Of a DNA stretch of 64,000 nt, positions 53,710 to 64,000 are shown one piece after another. The translations under genes were made by a program, and so were the position numbers. The notes under the pieces are model-generated. The model had not been told where the DNA came from, made no database searches, and was given only the letters and a program-made list of their open reading frames with translations. Positions within the stretch are counted from its first letter, which is position 1; every line of letters begins with the position of its first letter. Source of the stretch: Adiantum capillus-veneris (Eukaryota; Streptophyta; Polypodiopsida; Polypodiales; Pteridaceae); contig CM043960.1 in the NCBI GenBank assembly GCA_014529385.2, forward strand, positions 75,177,910 through 75,241,909, written 5' to 3'.

Positions 53710-55422
53710 TCAAGCTTCATAAGCTTGTAGTAGTGCATCCAACTGCTCGTTTACCTTGTCTGCCAGTACAGATCCTCCTGATCCTGCACTTTTGGGCTCT
53801 GCTATTTCCTTGGGTGCTATGGCTGCTGTGGTGTGTGAGCTTAAGCTAGCTAGATCCTCTAACCGCTCCAATCTGTTCTTTGTATGTTTCAACTCCTCGG
53901 ATAGGGCTGTTTGCTCTCGTTCTTCCCTGGCTTTCCTACGCGCCTTTCTAGCTTTCCAAGTGCTTCTCTGATTTTTCGTTTCTGAACTTTGGGCATCGGT
54001 TTTTGGCTCTTCAACTATGGGTTCGTTCGTCCTTCTTTGGGCTTGGGCTTGTGTTACCGCCTGAATAGGTATGATTGTTTCATTTTCCGATCCCCCACTG
54101 GAAGGTACTGTTTCTAACATGTTCAAGGTGGTTTTTGCTCCTTTGCTCGGGTTTTTAGGACAATCAGGAATCAAATGAGTAATTCCACATTCTGGGCAAT
54201 ACGCATTGACTCTAATGATTTCAACATGAGGACAGTCTCTCAGCCAATGGTCTCCTCCACACTTGTAACAGGGTCCCTTGGGTTGTTGAGGTGCTCCTTG
54301 AGCCCCTCTTTGTTGGTAAGCATGTCTCTGTCCACCCATGCCTCCATTGTCTATGAACATCAGTGTTCGTTCATCTAAGCTATATCTTCCTTCTTCTGCA
54401 GCCTGTGCAGCAGTTGGTGGTCCTTGATTCCCTATCATGCTCCATGGTTCTGGTGTCGAGGGTTCTTCCGGTGGATAATAGACAGGGTTTGCCGCATATC
54501 CATTTGGATCTTCATAATAAGCATGCATAGGCACCAAAGCCTTTTCTTCTGATTCAGTTACTGTTGGTGTGTATCTGATACCAACTGATCATAATCCTGG
54601 TAGGGGTGGTTGTTGCCCCAACACCGGTTGTGGTCTTTCTACACCTACAGGTCCTGGTAAGTTGCCTGCTTGATATCTGGGCATCGGTGGAACTTGAGGG
54701 GAAGCTACTAGAGCTTGGGGAGCGTAAGGTCTCTCCCTCACATATCCCTTGTTATAATAACATTCCTTGGTCCCATGGTTTGTCCATTTTTGTTCAATAG
54801 CACACCACTTGGGCTGTTTAGCCTGGGGTTTGGCGTACAAGTTGATCTTTTTTAGCACTTCATCTACGAGCTGCTCCTGGTTTACCGCTATTTCTCCTTT
54901 CAGTGCTGTCTTAGAAGACTTGCTTCCACTTTGCTGTGAAGATTAATCGTCATCAAGGTCCTTGAACTCCCCTTCTTTGTAGACTACACCATTGTCCACA
55001 AGGTACAGAGCCTCCTTGGTCAACTCATTCAACGTCGTGCTCCTCTTCATATGTAAGTCTTTCTGGAGATCTGAATTCCTTAGTCCTTGGATGAATATCA
55101 ACATAAGTCTGGACTGAGTTGGCAGCTCTTCCACAGGACAGAACTTAACATATCTTTTTAGCCTTAGGGCTGCCTTCCGTACAGATTCTCCATATTTTTG
55201 TTTGAATTTATGGATTTGTGAGATGGTATTATGAGCTATTCCCCTTTGAGAGAATTCCTCAATAAACTCGTCAAACACTTCCTCCATCGACTCAAAGTCT
55301 CTATGCTCCACAGAGTCAAACCAAGTTGCAGCATCATCCTCTAGGGTTAGTCCAAACCCTGCGAATTGGGTTGGAAAATCTAACACCTCTTCGGCTCTAA
55401 TTACACGCACAAAGGCTACATG
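53710..55422 (-). pseudogene. gag: Element E gag (5' truncated)
   Basis: The gag domain (54943-55422) opens mid-domain with HVAFVRVIRAEEVLDFPTQF, then AATWFDSVEHRDFESMEEVF and FKQKYGESVRKAALRLK. After frame breaks, 54589-54858 and 53710-54537 give two zinc knuckles, CYKCGGDHWLRDC and CPECGITHLIPDC, and a coiled-coil end. It is homologous to element A gag. The sequence beyond 55422 on this strand no longer resembles gag. Confidence 0.8.
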
Positions 55423-57720
55423 AGGCCACAAGATGTAGCCTCTGATAGCTCGGGGGATGATCATGTAGACCACATTCCCAATGAGGCAATGTTTGAGCCC
55501 GAGATTGATGAAATGATCGACATGATCATGGATTCAGAAAGGCTTATCTATGATGATATGAATAGTGAAGCCGATACGCCATTGTATGATGGAGCATGTG
55601 TGTCTAGATTGAAGGCATTCCTGGTTCTTCTCAACATGCAGGCAAATTTTGAATGGAGTGACACTAGCGTCACAACGCTTTTCAGGTGATCTATTACAAT
55701 GTGTTTACTTCAATTAAAAACTCTAGATGTATAATGATCTGATAGATTACTTACACAAGTGTACTACATTTTTTTTGCTGTGTAGATTGCTCAAAGAGCA
55801 CATACTGCCAGCTGATAATGTGATGCCAGATTCCAAAGAGTAAGCAAGAAAGATCTTTCAAAACTTGGGGATGGATTATAATTCGATTCACGCTTGTCCT
55901 AATGACTGCATTCTTTTCAGAGGGGAATACATAGACATGGAGAAGTTTCCAAAAATGTGATTCCACGAGATATTGAGTAGATCTCCACAGACAAAAAATT
56001 CCACAAAAGGTTTTGCAAAATTTTCCTCTGCTTACTCGCATCAAGCATTTCTTTGAATGTAAGTCCATGGCTGCCCTATCATCATGGCATGAGGAGAATA
56101 GATCTTCAGATGGTGTGCTATGGATTCCTGCAGATTGCGCAGCCTGGAAACATATAGACAATACATGGCCGGATTTTGCTAGGGAATATCAAAATTTGTG
56201 CATAGTCCTGGCTATGGATGGTGTAAATCCATTTGGTCAGAGATCAACATCTTACAGTGTATGGCCTATTGCCATCATCAACTACAACATTCCCCCGTGG
56301 TTGACTACCAAGAAGCGGCACCTGTTTCTAAGCTTGATCGGCTAGGGCGGTGTAACGTGGAGAATATGGATGTGTATCTTTGTCCACTATTGGAAGAGCT
56401 ACAACAATTGTGGATTGGCATAGAAGTACTGGATATGAGCAGACACACAGGTCGATGGAATGCTTTGATCAGAGGCATTCTAATGTGGACCATGCATTAC
56501 TATCCCTGACTAACATAATGCTCGATGATTTATACTCAAACTCAAACACTATAAATCTTGGTTTTTCTCAAGCTTATCTATTGTCATGTGTATACATGCA
56601 GGGCTTCAAACAAGCAGATACAGAGCATGTGTCACATGTGGACCTAGACTTAATGCACGTCAAGCACCCTCACTGAAGAAGCAAACCTATGAAGGTCATC
56701 AAGTGTATCTTCTAGAGAATCATGAGTTACGCGATGAATTTTTGGGAAGAGAGTCATCGAGGATGTCTACACAAGCATGGTTAGAGCAGAAGGAGATGTG
56801 TGATGATGGTTTGCCGCTAGGGATGAAGAGACTCTCTCTATGGTACAAGTTACCACATTGGCCCAGATTCTCTCTATGGTACGAGTTACCATATTGGCTA
56901 GACCTGTTTTGCAGTTTATTTTATCGATGGCCATTGAGGGATGTTTGTCTCCTAATGTCCGTAACACAATACAAACTTGCAAAGTTGGTGCAATGGATCT
57001 CAGAAAAGGAGATCAATGTAGCCTCCATACCATTTTCCAAACCAAATGCTGTGGAGGTTGTGTGCATGTTTGAGAAACACTTTCCTACTACCATGCTAAC
57101 AATTCAGGTGCATCTTCTTGTTCTGATAGTTGATGAGGTGGAAATAGCTGGCATAGTATATTCCAGATGGTCGTTCTTTTTAGAACATTTTATGAAAATG
57201 CTCAAGGGATATGTGCATCAGAAGGCACGTATCAGAGGGTAGCATGGCAAAAGTTTGGCTGGTATCAGAGTTCCTATTCTACATTGGAGAGTGGCTAGAC
57301 GGATTTGATAAAGCTCGAGACACGCTATGGCAAACCATAGATGATGAGCGCATATTTGGGATTGTCATGTGCAATCTCGGTGTTGAGAAGAAGATGACGG
57401 AAGATCTAGAGGCTAAAATCAACCTTTTTTGCATGCTTCGCAATCCAGTGATGCAAAAGTGGATTTCACAATACGAGGATGCAAAGAAAGAGCGACAAAG
57501 GGCATGAACCAAGTGGAGATGGGGAAGATGACCGCCAATGCATTATCTAGTGGGTCTGGAGAGCCTACCAACATTCATGAGCTTAAGATGGTTGCACAAC
57601 CAATTGAAAAGCGCACAACAGTGCAGTGAAGAAGTGACTGAAGAGGAGTGGGAGTACTCTTGGGGTTACGTGACCAAGGTAAGTTTGCAATGTACAACTA
57701 GAGACTTTCTAGATGTTTGA
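55423..57720 (+). pseudogene. CACTA Tnp2-like transposase
   Basis: Exon 1 ends at 55685 in DTPLYDGACVSRLKAFLVLL. A 100-base GT-AG intron (55686-55785) joins it to LLKEHILPADN, followed by NSIHACPNDCILFRGEY. Later blocks are WHEENRSSDGVLWIPADCAA, then NPFGQRSTSYSVWPIAIINY and NIPPWL (56060-56340). After a frameshift near 56345 come VYLCPLLEELQQLWIG and ALIRGILMWTMHYYP, then CGPRLNARQAP and a DUF4218-like part (LEKHF-type FEKHFPTTMLTIQVHLLVLI, YSRWSFFLEHFMKMLKGYVH). Frameshifts and stops make it inactive. It would have cut the element ends. Confidence 0.8.
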
Positions 57721-57739
57721 ACGGCCACTCATAATCTTT

Positions 57740-58300
57740 CTTGGTTGTAGTATAAGTCATACACAATAGCATGGTGTAAAGGTCGACATTTAGGGTGGAA
57801 AGGATCACCAATGCTACTGTGCACTAATGAGAGTCTGGTTTCCTTGAAATGGATTCAACTAAAAAATGGACCGACCTAACAGACACTTCCGTACTACCCG
57901 AGCATTGTGGACAAGTAAGTTTGTAAATATATAACATCTAGCTTTAGAATTTATGTGGTTGAACCCTCTCATGTAAGTTATGTGGCTTTGGCAGCTGATA
58001 TTTCATCCTACAAAGTCTGCATCAAACTGGTGGTACGTCATAGAGTTATCCCCTCGTAGTGCACGGACGTATGAGGCCTACCATGTGCCAATCAGAGTGG
58101 CATCAATGGAGGAGATCAGAGGAGATTCTCAGTCAGAAGACGCTGAGGTGGTGCTAGTCGAGAATCAAGTTGTTACTCTCTATGGGTTGCATGCAAAGGA
58201 TCTACAAAATAAAATGGAGGACATCTGCCTAAACGGAGAGCTCTATATAGACATAGGGAGTTATGTTGAGCTATGCGAGGATGAGAGAGAGACCTCTTAA
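57740..58300 (+). pseudogene. CACTA transposase C-terminal DUF4216-like part
   Basis: KSYTIAWCKGRHLGWKGSPM, then LIFHPTKSASNWWYVIELSP with RSARTYEA and an acidic end (58140-58300). A block of the form F..DP....WYVV.. is the DUF4216 pattern that follows Tnp2 in plant CACTA elements. Intron-like interruptions occur around 57680-57750 and 57913-57994. Confidence 0.6.
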
Positions 58301-58581
58301 AGCCATAAACGTTGTATTTGAACAATTTTCCTCCATTTTATAATATATATTGTATTCACATGGCTTTTTGTCCATTCCTGTCTATATGCTATACTTGAGA
58401 AATTTAAATTGTGTTTAATCGTCATTGCTTCCACTCTAGGTATGCTCCTTCCCTCTCCTCCATCTCCACCTTGTTGGGACAAGCATTACTGCTGCCATGA
58501 ATACTCATATCGATGGAGTTCAATAATCTGCAACTGCCCAAGAATATAGAAACCTGCATATACAAAATAGATTAGACATAC

Positions 58582-58658
<77 letters not shown>

Positions 58659-59155
58659 TAGATAAAGATATGTCGCAAGTAATCAAGAAAACTGTGGTAA
58701 ATTGAAAAGAAATTTAATTTATGACCACAGTGTCTTGTCACAGCTACATATAAAAGGCATGTTGTCCAAGACATAGCTTTTACAAGATACGTAGAATGCA
58801 CACAAGAGACAAATTCACAAGAACTTCACAGGAATCTCTCTACACAGGAATCCTTCTCCCTTTATGAGTCCTCTCTCTCTCTCTCTCTCTCTCTCTACAC
58901 AAGAATCCCTCTCCCTATTATCTATAGTATAGATTATAACTTGTCCATGTTTCCTTCTCCATTCAATATTCAGATTAAATGTTTGTGTGCTAATGCAAGT
59001 ATGGATGATGATTAGTTGCTTTCTTCTTTGTCACCCCAGTAGAGGAGGTGGTACAAGGAGCATCATCGCTCTGGAGCACCATCACGTTGTTCCACTCCTT
59101 CAGTGTCTCCGTTCGTTTCAGAGAAGCTTTGGTGTCGACGAGATGATCTTCACAC
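58301..59155. other. CACTA intergenic region with microsatellite
   Basis: Between the two transposon genes lie a long (TC)n tract (58584-58654), a shorter (CT)n tract (58870-58896) and repeats of ACA(C/A)A(G/A)GAAT(C)CCTCTCCC around it. No coding was found. Confidence 0.6.
58584..58654. repeat. (CT)n microsatellite
   Basis: A pure dinucleotide tract of about 71 bases in the CACTA intergenic region. Confidence 0.95.
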
Positions 59156-60310
59156 TTGTCTAGGCATCGACGCTCTAGTGGTGGCGACGACGGTTGTTGT
59201 GGGGATGCCACCGCTGATGCCTTGACACCACCTCATATTCGACAAGGCTCCTTACCTTCCCCTTCTTTGATCGCCCCCACACCAGCCACGGCATTGCCAT
59301 CTTCACCAGGTTTTGCACGGATATCGGTCGTTCGTGGCTACACACCACTAGCTACTCCTCCGGGAGTCACCCCAGTCGACACTCCTCACTTCGGGGCCCA
59401 GAGTCCAGTAGAGACACCTAATGTCTATACCCCATCATGACACAGCTAGAGACCCCTACCAAGACACCCAGGTTCATGCGTCATAGGCGAGAGGGCTTGC
59501 CGTACTCGATCTACATCAGTGGCGTCATCATCTTGGATGACGAAAGGAAGAAGGTGATCTCGCGCATGCGCGGTATTTGCTCTCAGGTGTTTAGACACTA
59601 CATACTAAACACGTGGAGTGAAGTGCCAAATGAATTAAAAGGCAGAGTCATCAGCATGCTGCATGACGAGTTTCCCGTGTCAAGTCGGATGAGCGCTTCA
59701 ATGAAGACCTGATGAAGGTTTGAATGCACAAATACTGCAAGCACAAGCGTTCTGAAGTACAAAAAGAAATAAAGCATGGGTGGAACATACCAAATTGTTT
59801 GGCCAAAGAAGATTGGAAGAATGCAAAGCTAGCAGCACGCAAGAATCCTGACAAGTGGAAGCAACAAAAGAAGGCAGCCAAAGCGCGAGTAGAGAAAGGG
59901 TGCTCCACCACTTGGGGAGCGGTAGGTGGGCATCATTGAGGCTGATTTTGTAAGTGTTTTTTCATTTCTCTTTAGGTTTGGTAGTTACGTCTATTTGTAC
60001 TTTTAAATTCTAACATAATGGATTCTTTGTATGTTTTGAACAGTAGTCGATGAGACAGGATGTGACCCCACACCGTACAAGCGCGAGTACGCAAGTAGAA
60101 AGGGCTTAAACGCCCTGATAGACATTCTGAGTTCTTACGGCGGCATGGTTAGTGTTTCACTTTACTCTTTTACGTTTGTTGTATTTTAATGATAAGCTAA
60201 GAAAATAGATTGTTTTATAATTATATGTTTATACTTACAGAAAGTCTTATTGTTTTTTCTTGCAGAATTCGACAAATGCTCCACTAGGACGCGATGAGAT
60301 GTTTGATTAA
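59156..60310 (+). pseudogene. CACTA TnpA-like protein (Transposase_24 type)
   Basis: A Pro/Thr-rich N-terminus (59156-59440: TPLATPPGVTPVDTP) is followed by 59437-59712 (GICSQVFRHYILNTWSEVPN, ELKGRVISMLHDEF) and 59724-59939 (CKHKRSEVQKEIKHGW, KEDWKNAKLAARKNPDKWKQ, GCSTTWGAVGGHH). Further exons appear at 60044-60145 (DETGCDPTPYKREYASRKG) and 60266-60310 (ending in TAA), with an AG acceptor at 60042-60043 and a GT donor at 60146. The W....K....A.KAK.NR....GG pattern is that of the plant Transposase_24/TnpA protein, which binds subterminal repeats. A frame break near 59712-59724 damages this copy. Confidence 0.7.
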
Positions 60311-60749
60311 ACAACATCAGTCTAGTCGTAGCCAAATAGCATTAGTTTCCTTTTGTCATATCATGTATAATGAGATGACGTGTATACGTCTTTTTGTAAC
60401 TATTGAAAAACCATATATTTTCTCAATAATGACAATTGTGTTGTAACTACTACATTTGCAAATCTTAACAATCAAGTGATTTTGCCTATGATATGTATAT
60501 TTGTCATTGATTTACTTTCGTCAATTTACTTGCGTCCAATTACTTTTGTCAATTTTGTATCTTTATTTTGCAAACAATACTATGCATGATGGAGTTAATG
60601 GTTATATTGTCTTGTGGGTGGGTGGCTACTTTGGGTCTTGCACTTTCTTTCAAAGGTGAATCTGGATTCATTTAGGTTTACTCTATTCTAGAAACATTCA
60701 ATATGGTTGATGTGTGGCATGGCATTCAATGCCCTGCCATCCAAAAAGT

Positions 60750-60990
60750 TTTACTCTCGGGTGTCGCTATAAGCATCTCTATATAAAGTTCTACTACGTC
60801 GCTATAAGCATCACTACAGAAGGACTGTAATCATTTCTATATGTGTCTCTATATAGCAACATATATAGCGGTGCATATAGTGATGGTTATAGCAAAGTTC
60901 CTGTAGCGACACTGTTAGCAACGGTCTTAGTGACACCGGGGAGTATAAAAACCAAATGTATTTTCGTCACGCTAAAAGCATCACAAGTGC
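60750..60990. repeat. CACTA subterminal repeats
   Basis: Repeated, partly inverted motifs of the form GTCGCTATAAGCATC are at about 60765 and 60796, with related CGCTATA, TATAGCGG, TGTAGCGACAC and CGTCACGCTAAAAGCATC. This is the expected arrangement of TnpA binding sites near a CACTA end. Confidence 0.7.
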
Positions 60991-60995
60991 ACATA

Positions 60996-61008
60996 ACCTC
61001 TTGTAGTG
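60996..61008 (-). repeat. Right terminal inverted repeat of the CACTA element
   Basis: Plus-strand ACCTCTTGTAGTG, read inward as CACTACAAGAGGT, which is close to the common plant CACTA terminus CACTACAAGAAA. The 3-bp flank is AGG. Confidence 0.8.
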
Positions 61009-61694
61009 AGGAGATATGATCAAAGTGGTGAACCCCAGTCTACCCACATCATGCAAGGATAGCTCATTTCAAATTTTGTCAATTCCTATTCACACTGACT
61101 CTTCTCTTCTTGTGTAAACCCTTGTGGGCTCCCTTCACCTATACAAGGGGACCTCTTCTTCCTTGAAAACTATTCATGAGATGAATTCATGAGGGTGTGA
61201 GAGTAGTAATGCCTAATTATACTTAGCTATAAACATAAGTCTAAACCTACACTTACTCCTAGAGGAAGACTAGCCAATCTTGTAAGCTATCCTTGGAATA
61301 TAAGCTCTAATCAAAGAAGGACTTGAACTTGGTGCATCAATCAAGGCTCGAGATATTCCCTCTTCTTCTCTCTCCATCAAAAATGGTGAATAACTCCTGA
61401 AGGGTTTGTCAAGTAAGATGTGTTCTTGTTTGATATTTTTTGATTTCTTGTTGTTTCCTTTCTCATCTCTAATCCAAAAAATATATCTAATTTTATCTCC
61501 CTCTCTAACCAAACCTATCTCTCTCACTCTTAGAAATTCATTCTCTCTACAAATTCTAGGTTCTCCTTGCTACAGGTACATCTCTCCCCGAAGTATCCTT
61601 ATTGCCTACGGGCAAGAATAGGGCTTGGGATGGAAACTTCTCTTCTCTTCACTTCTCTCATATCTACATTTTGCACATACTTGAGTTATCCTAG

Positions 61695-61913
61695 ATGAAT
61701 AATCCACATGATGTGAATTTCTATCACTTCCACTTTGTGCGATCTATTTCAATTAACGTATGGATTAGCCATAAAATACACTTTCAACAATGCATAGTGT
61801 TTCTCTGTGGCCCAGAAAGGCTCAATGAAATACTTCTTTCACCGGATCCCATCATACTATCCCTTATAGATTATAACTTTTCTTTTGACGTAAGTGTAGC
61901 TATCTTGCTATGA
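61695..61913 (+). CDS. Leader small protein 1, family L copy 2
   Basis: An intact 72-residue ORF with ATG at 61695. The core is WISHKIHFQQCIVFLCGPER, followed by LNEILLSPDPIILSLIDY and SFDVSVAILL. Copy 1 (4233-4451) is the same length with no indels and mostly conservative changes. The stop overlaps the start of the next ORF as ATGA. Homologues in elements B and C precede gag. I do not recognise any known family. Confidence 0.65.
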   Translation: MNNPHDVNFYHFHFVRSISINVWISHKIHFQQCIVFLCGPERLNEILLSPDPIILSLIDYNFSFDVSVAILL

Positions 61914-62122
61914 ACCAAGAGGATTTGTACACACAATTAATCCCAATCACTAGACAAAACATATATATTATGGTTAGCACAAAACTACAATTCCAAAGGA
62001 CAATTTGTAGCTTATTTGGTCGGCAAAGATTGAACGCCATTAACTCATCTATGAACCCTTTTGTATTACCCATGATACAATATGACCATAGCCTTGATGT
62101 TTTCATCTTTGTGTTGTTTTGA
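61910..62122 (+). CDS. Leader small protein 2, family L copy 2
   Basis: An intact 70-residue ORF starting in the ATGA overlap. It reads MNQEDLYTQLIPITRQNIYI, then KLQFQRTICSLFGRQRLNAI and PFVLPMIQYDHSLDVFIFVL. It shares the FQ..I..(L)FG..RLN and LP.I.Y..S.DV positions with protein 1. The 4-base overlap suggests coupled translation or a shifted fusion; both copies keep it. Confidence 0.65.
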   Translation: MNQEDLYTQLIPITRQNIYIMVSTKLQFQRTICSLFGRQRLNAINSSMNPFVLPMIQYDHSLDVFIFVLF

Positions 62123-62330
62123 TATTCTCTTTTGTGTTCTTTTCTTTTGTGTGTGTGAGTGCAAGAGAGAAAGAGTGGGGCTTCTTTGATTGCACTTCCT
62201 TCCAAACCCTAGACGTCATGGCATCTATGGTTTAACTCCTTCATATAGTTTTTGGAGTTCTCTCACAAAATCTCACAACCAAAAGCCCGGTGCTTTCCCG
62301 GCAAGATCACAAACTTCTCAACAATGTTGA

Positions 62331-62461
62331 TGTTTTATATCTTCACACAAACCTTTGAAAGATTATTTTCCAACCCATGGCACCTTCATTGAGACTATCA
62401 CGTTTTCAGCACAACTACAACAAATCCTTGCGACCCTTATCAATGTGTGTGCGTGCACACA

Positions 62462-62555
<94 letters not shown>

Positions 62556-63311
62556 GGGGCGGGGATCCCCCTCCATGGGTCGTTGCATGCATGTGTTGTC
62601 TTCAACAGCCATGTGCAAAGATGGAGAGTAGTGATAGTTTGTCTTCCTCTCCCCCTAGCTTAGTGAGAATTGTTAATTAACTTGTCCCTACTTTTTGCTA
62701 CCTCTAGCCATGAGCGCCAACGCAGATGGTTAGAGGTAGGGTTAGCTCTATTAAAACTCCCTCTCAATATATAGAGATGTGTGCATGGGATGGTTTCCTA
62801 CAATGTTAAGATTCTCTTCTCTTCTTTGAGCCATTTTTATAGAGATGTGCTAAGGCTTTGGTCACGCAAGGCACATTTTTAAATTTTCACATACTAAATG
62901 TGTTTTTGACATTCTAGATGGCTATTGAACCTTCAAAGTGGTCATGTGTATATTATCGAGGTTGGACTACTGCCACCTAGAGGTTGATGGAGCAAAGGTA
63001 GCCGGAGAAGTCAACGTGTCTATGCCCAACAGAGTTGTTAGTTTATAGTGTTGTGAATCAAACTCTTGTAGCTTTTTGCAGCTATGCCAATTTTGGCATA
63101 ATTAAAAAAGGCTATGCTTGGTAGAATTGAACTTGCTCAATAAGATGCGTGCAACCACATTGCGGGCTCAATTATCCACCCAAGTTACTTAGAATTGAGC
63201 CTTGCATGACCATAGCCTAAGTAGATCAACAATATAACTTATTTTCAGATAATGCAATCTATTTTTTGTTGAATATTATGGCTTTCAAAATTGGATCTTG
63301 GGTCTTCTAGG
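62331..63311. other. Unassigned sequence with (GA)n tract
   Basis: This holds the (GA)n microsatellite at 62465-62552. The rest is AT-rich, with no gene, repeat boundary or element end that I can support. Confidence 0.4.
62465..62552. repeat. (GA)n microsatellite
   Basis: A pure GA tract of about 88 bases, preceded by a short CACACACA run. Confidence 0.95.
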
Positions 63312-63519
63312 TAGTGTTCGGGAAAATCCATTTTCCCAAACATACAAAATTCCTTTTCTTCAATTTGCCAATAGGAAATTTTTAAAAATTAGTCTTTTTT
63401 TCAAAACTATTTTTCTCTATTTTGGGGAAAAATTTATCCTCTTGCGCTTGCCCTCAACCAACATTTTTAAAATAAAAAATGGCACGATATTAACTGAAAC
63501 ACATTTTTCTCGAACACTA
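63312..63519. mobile_element. hAT-like MITE
   Basis: 208 bp with terminal inverted repeats TAGTGTTCGGGAAAA (left) and TAGTGTTCGAGAAAA (right, inverted), one mismatch in 15. The flanks are CTTCTAGG (63304-63311) and CTTCTGGG (63520-63527), an 8-bp target duplication with one difference. The 8-bp duplication and TAGTG ends fit the hAT superfamily. There is no coding sequence; this is a non-autonomous element. Confidence 0.85.
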
Positions 63520-63527
63520 CTTCTGGG

Positions 63528-64000
63528 CATAAAAAAAATATAGGTTGGTCCTTCTACAACATAAACACACAAATTGGCTACCTATGAGTTTATTGCTACA
63601 TGAAAGGAAGCCTATGTTAGGGTTTTAGGACTCCTTACCCTTTCAAAAGAGAGTCATTGAGAAGTGGTACCCTTTTAATGACCACAAATCAAAAAGATCA
63701 GAAGACAATTTTTGTAACTTAGTAACATGTTTGAAGAAGAATATAAGCACGCAACATCTTTGGCAAGCAACAATACTAGAATTTATATCCGCAAGTCTTA
63801 CTGTTACATATGAAAACATTGAGTTTTAGAGATGAGTGAAGATATAAAAGACTCCTATTTTATAGAGTACTTAAATCCATTTCCAATGCTTCGGGGTGTT
63901 TGTGTTTTCTAAATCAGTAGGCAGACATCTTACATAGCATCTTAACATACTTCTAGTCTATTGACAAGATATGTGTTTTCAAAATTAGGTGGGAATCTTA
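63528..64000. other. Unassigned AT-rich sequence
   Basis: No ORF, repeat or element terminus is seen up to the window edge. Confidence 0.4.

Larger units (their letters stand above)
43478..55422 (-). mobile_element. Element E: 5'-truncated relative of element A
   Basis: Read on the minus strand from 55422 to 43478: gag, protease 1, integrase C-terminus, second protease, basic tail, palindrome array, extra ORF unit, polypurine tract, LTR. The parts match element A in the same order, but the sequence is strongly diverged, so E is a different subfamily. The 5' LTR, leader and start of gag are missing: gag similarity stops at about 55422, where CACTA transposase coding begins on the plus strand. 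An internal deletion joins protease 1 to the integrase C-terminus. Confidence 0.8.
55423..61008 (+). mobile_element. CACTA (En/Spm) transposon, left end missing
   Basis: It contains Tnp2-like transposase, DUF4216-like and TnpA-like coding in the usual order, subterminal repeats (60750-60980) and a right terminus ...CCTCTTGTAGTG at 61008 (inverted CACTACAAGAGG). Sequence from 61009 is family L copy 2 (AGGAGATATG). The uninterrupted copy 1 near 3528 reads TTGAGGAGATATGG, which fixes the insertion point. The left terminus and the start of the transposase are gone; the join to element E is at about 55420-55435. Confidence 0.8.
61009..62330 (+). mobile_element. Family L copy 2 (LTR/leader), left part cut by the CACTA element
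   Basis: Homologous to 3528-4855. It includes the damaged TATA site (about 61140), the CT-rich leader and the two intact small ORFs. Sequence after about 62330 no longer matches copy 1. Confidence 0.65.

Noticed and set aside
1-64000. Host protein-coding genes, tRNA or rRNA genes
   Set aside because: All convincing coding similarity is to retroelements or a CACTA transposon. No tRNA-like or rRNA-like sequence was noticed by eye.

Overview
The window is a block of nested and decayed transposable elements from a land-plant genome. The evidence is Tat/Ogre/Athila-type Ty3/gypsy polyproteins (dual RNase H, an H2C2 pre-integrase module, a TGG...GCCGGGGA primer site), a plant CACTA transposon with Tnp2-like and TnpA-like genes separated by GT-AG introns, and (CT)n microsatellites. 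I see no host gene, tRNA or rRNA. The species cannot be fixed from the sequence.

Layout. 1-3101: the 3' half of a Ty3/gypsy element (RE1) whose pol resembles fungal elements. 3206-5676: an LTR/leader relic (family L, copy 1) and an integrase C-terminal fragment. 5701-42420: element A (about 16.2 kb of its own sequence), with LTRs at 5701-6233 and 41886-42420. Inside A's gag lies element B (11474-31981, 5-bp target duplication GAAAG). Inside B's RNase H lies element C (19128-28347). B's 5' LTR also carries a 1322-bp non-autonomous element with CACTAGG ends (12749-14070). 43478 to about 55422: element E, a relative of A on the minus strand that has lost its 5' end. About 55423-61008: the right part of a CACTA transposon. 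61009-62330: family L copy 2. 63312-63519: a hAT-like MITE. The insertion order is A, then B, then C and the small CACTA-like element.

The most interesting material is the A/E family. Both copies have gag, a first retropepsin, integrase sequence, a second retropepsin-like domain downstream of integrase, and a basic tail with repeated W-P-K motifs. They then have a non-coding block with an array of 22-28 bp palindromes at about 285-bp spacing. A long extra coding unit follows (a conserved N-terminal domain, a Pro/Glu-rich linker, a long coiled coil and a conserved C-terminal domain), then the LTR. The two copies use unrelated palindromes (half-site GTAAATAATCG in A, AGACATCCTACG in E) with the same CG|CG centre and spacing, each placed just upstream of its own divergent extra ORF. 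A has a second array between its primer site and gag. I infer a cognate protein/DNA-site system carried by the retrotransposon. Neither copy retains reverse transcriptase.

A second unexplained system is a family of about 70-residue leader proteins between the LTR and gag. There are six copies in four elements, and in family L two of them are arranged as a tandem pair overlapping by ATGA.

Positions and motifs were read by eye. No database search was run, and family names rest on remembered motif patterns.
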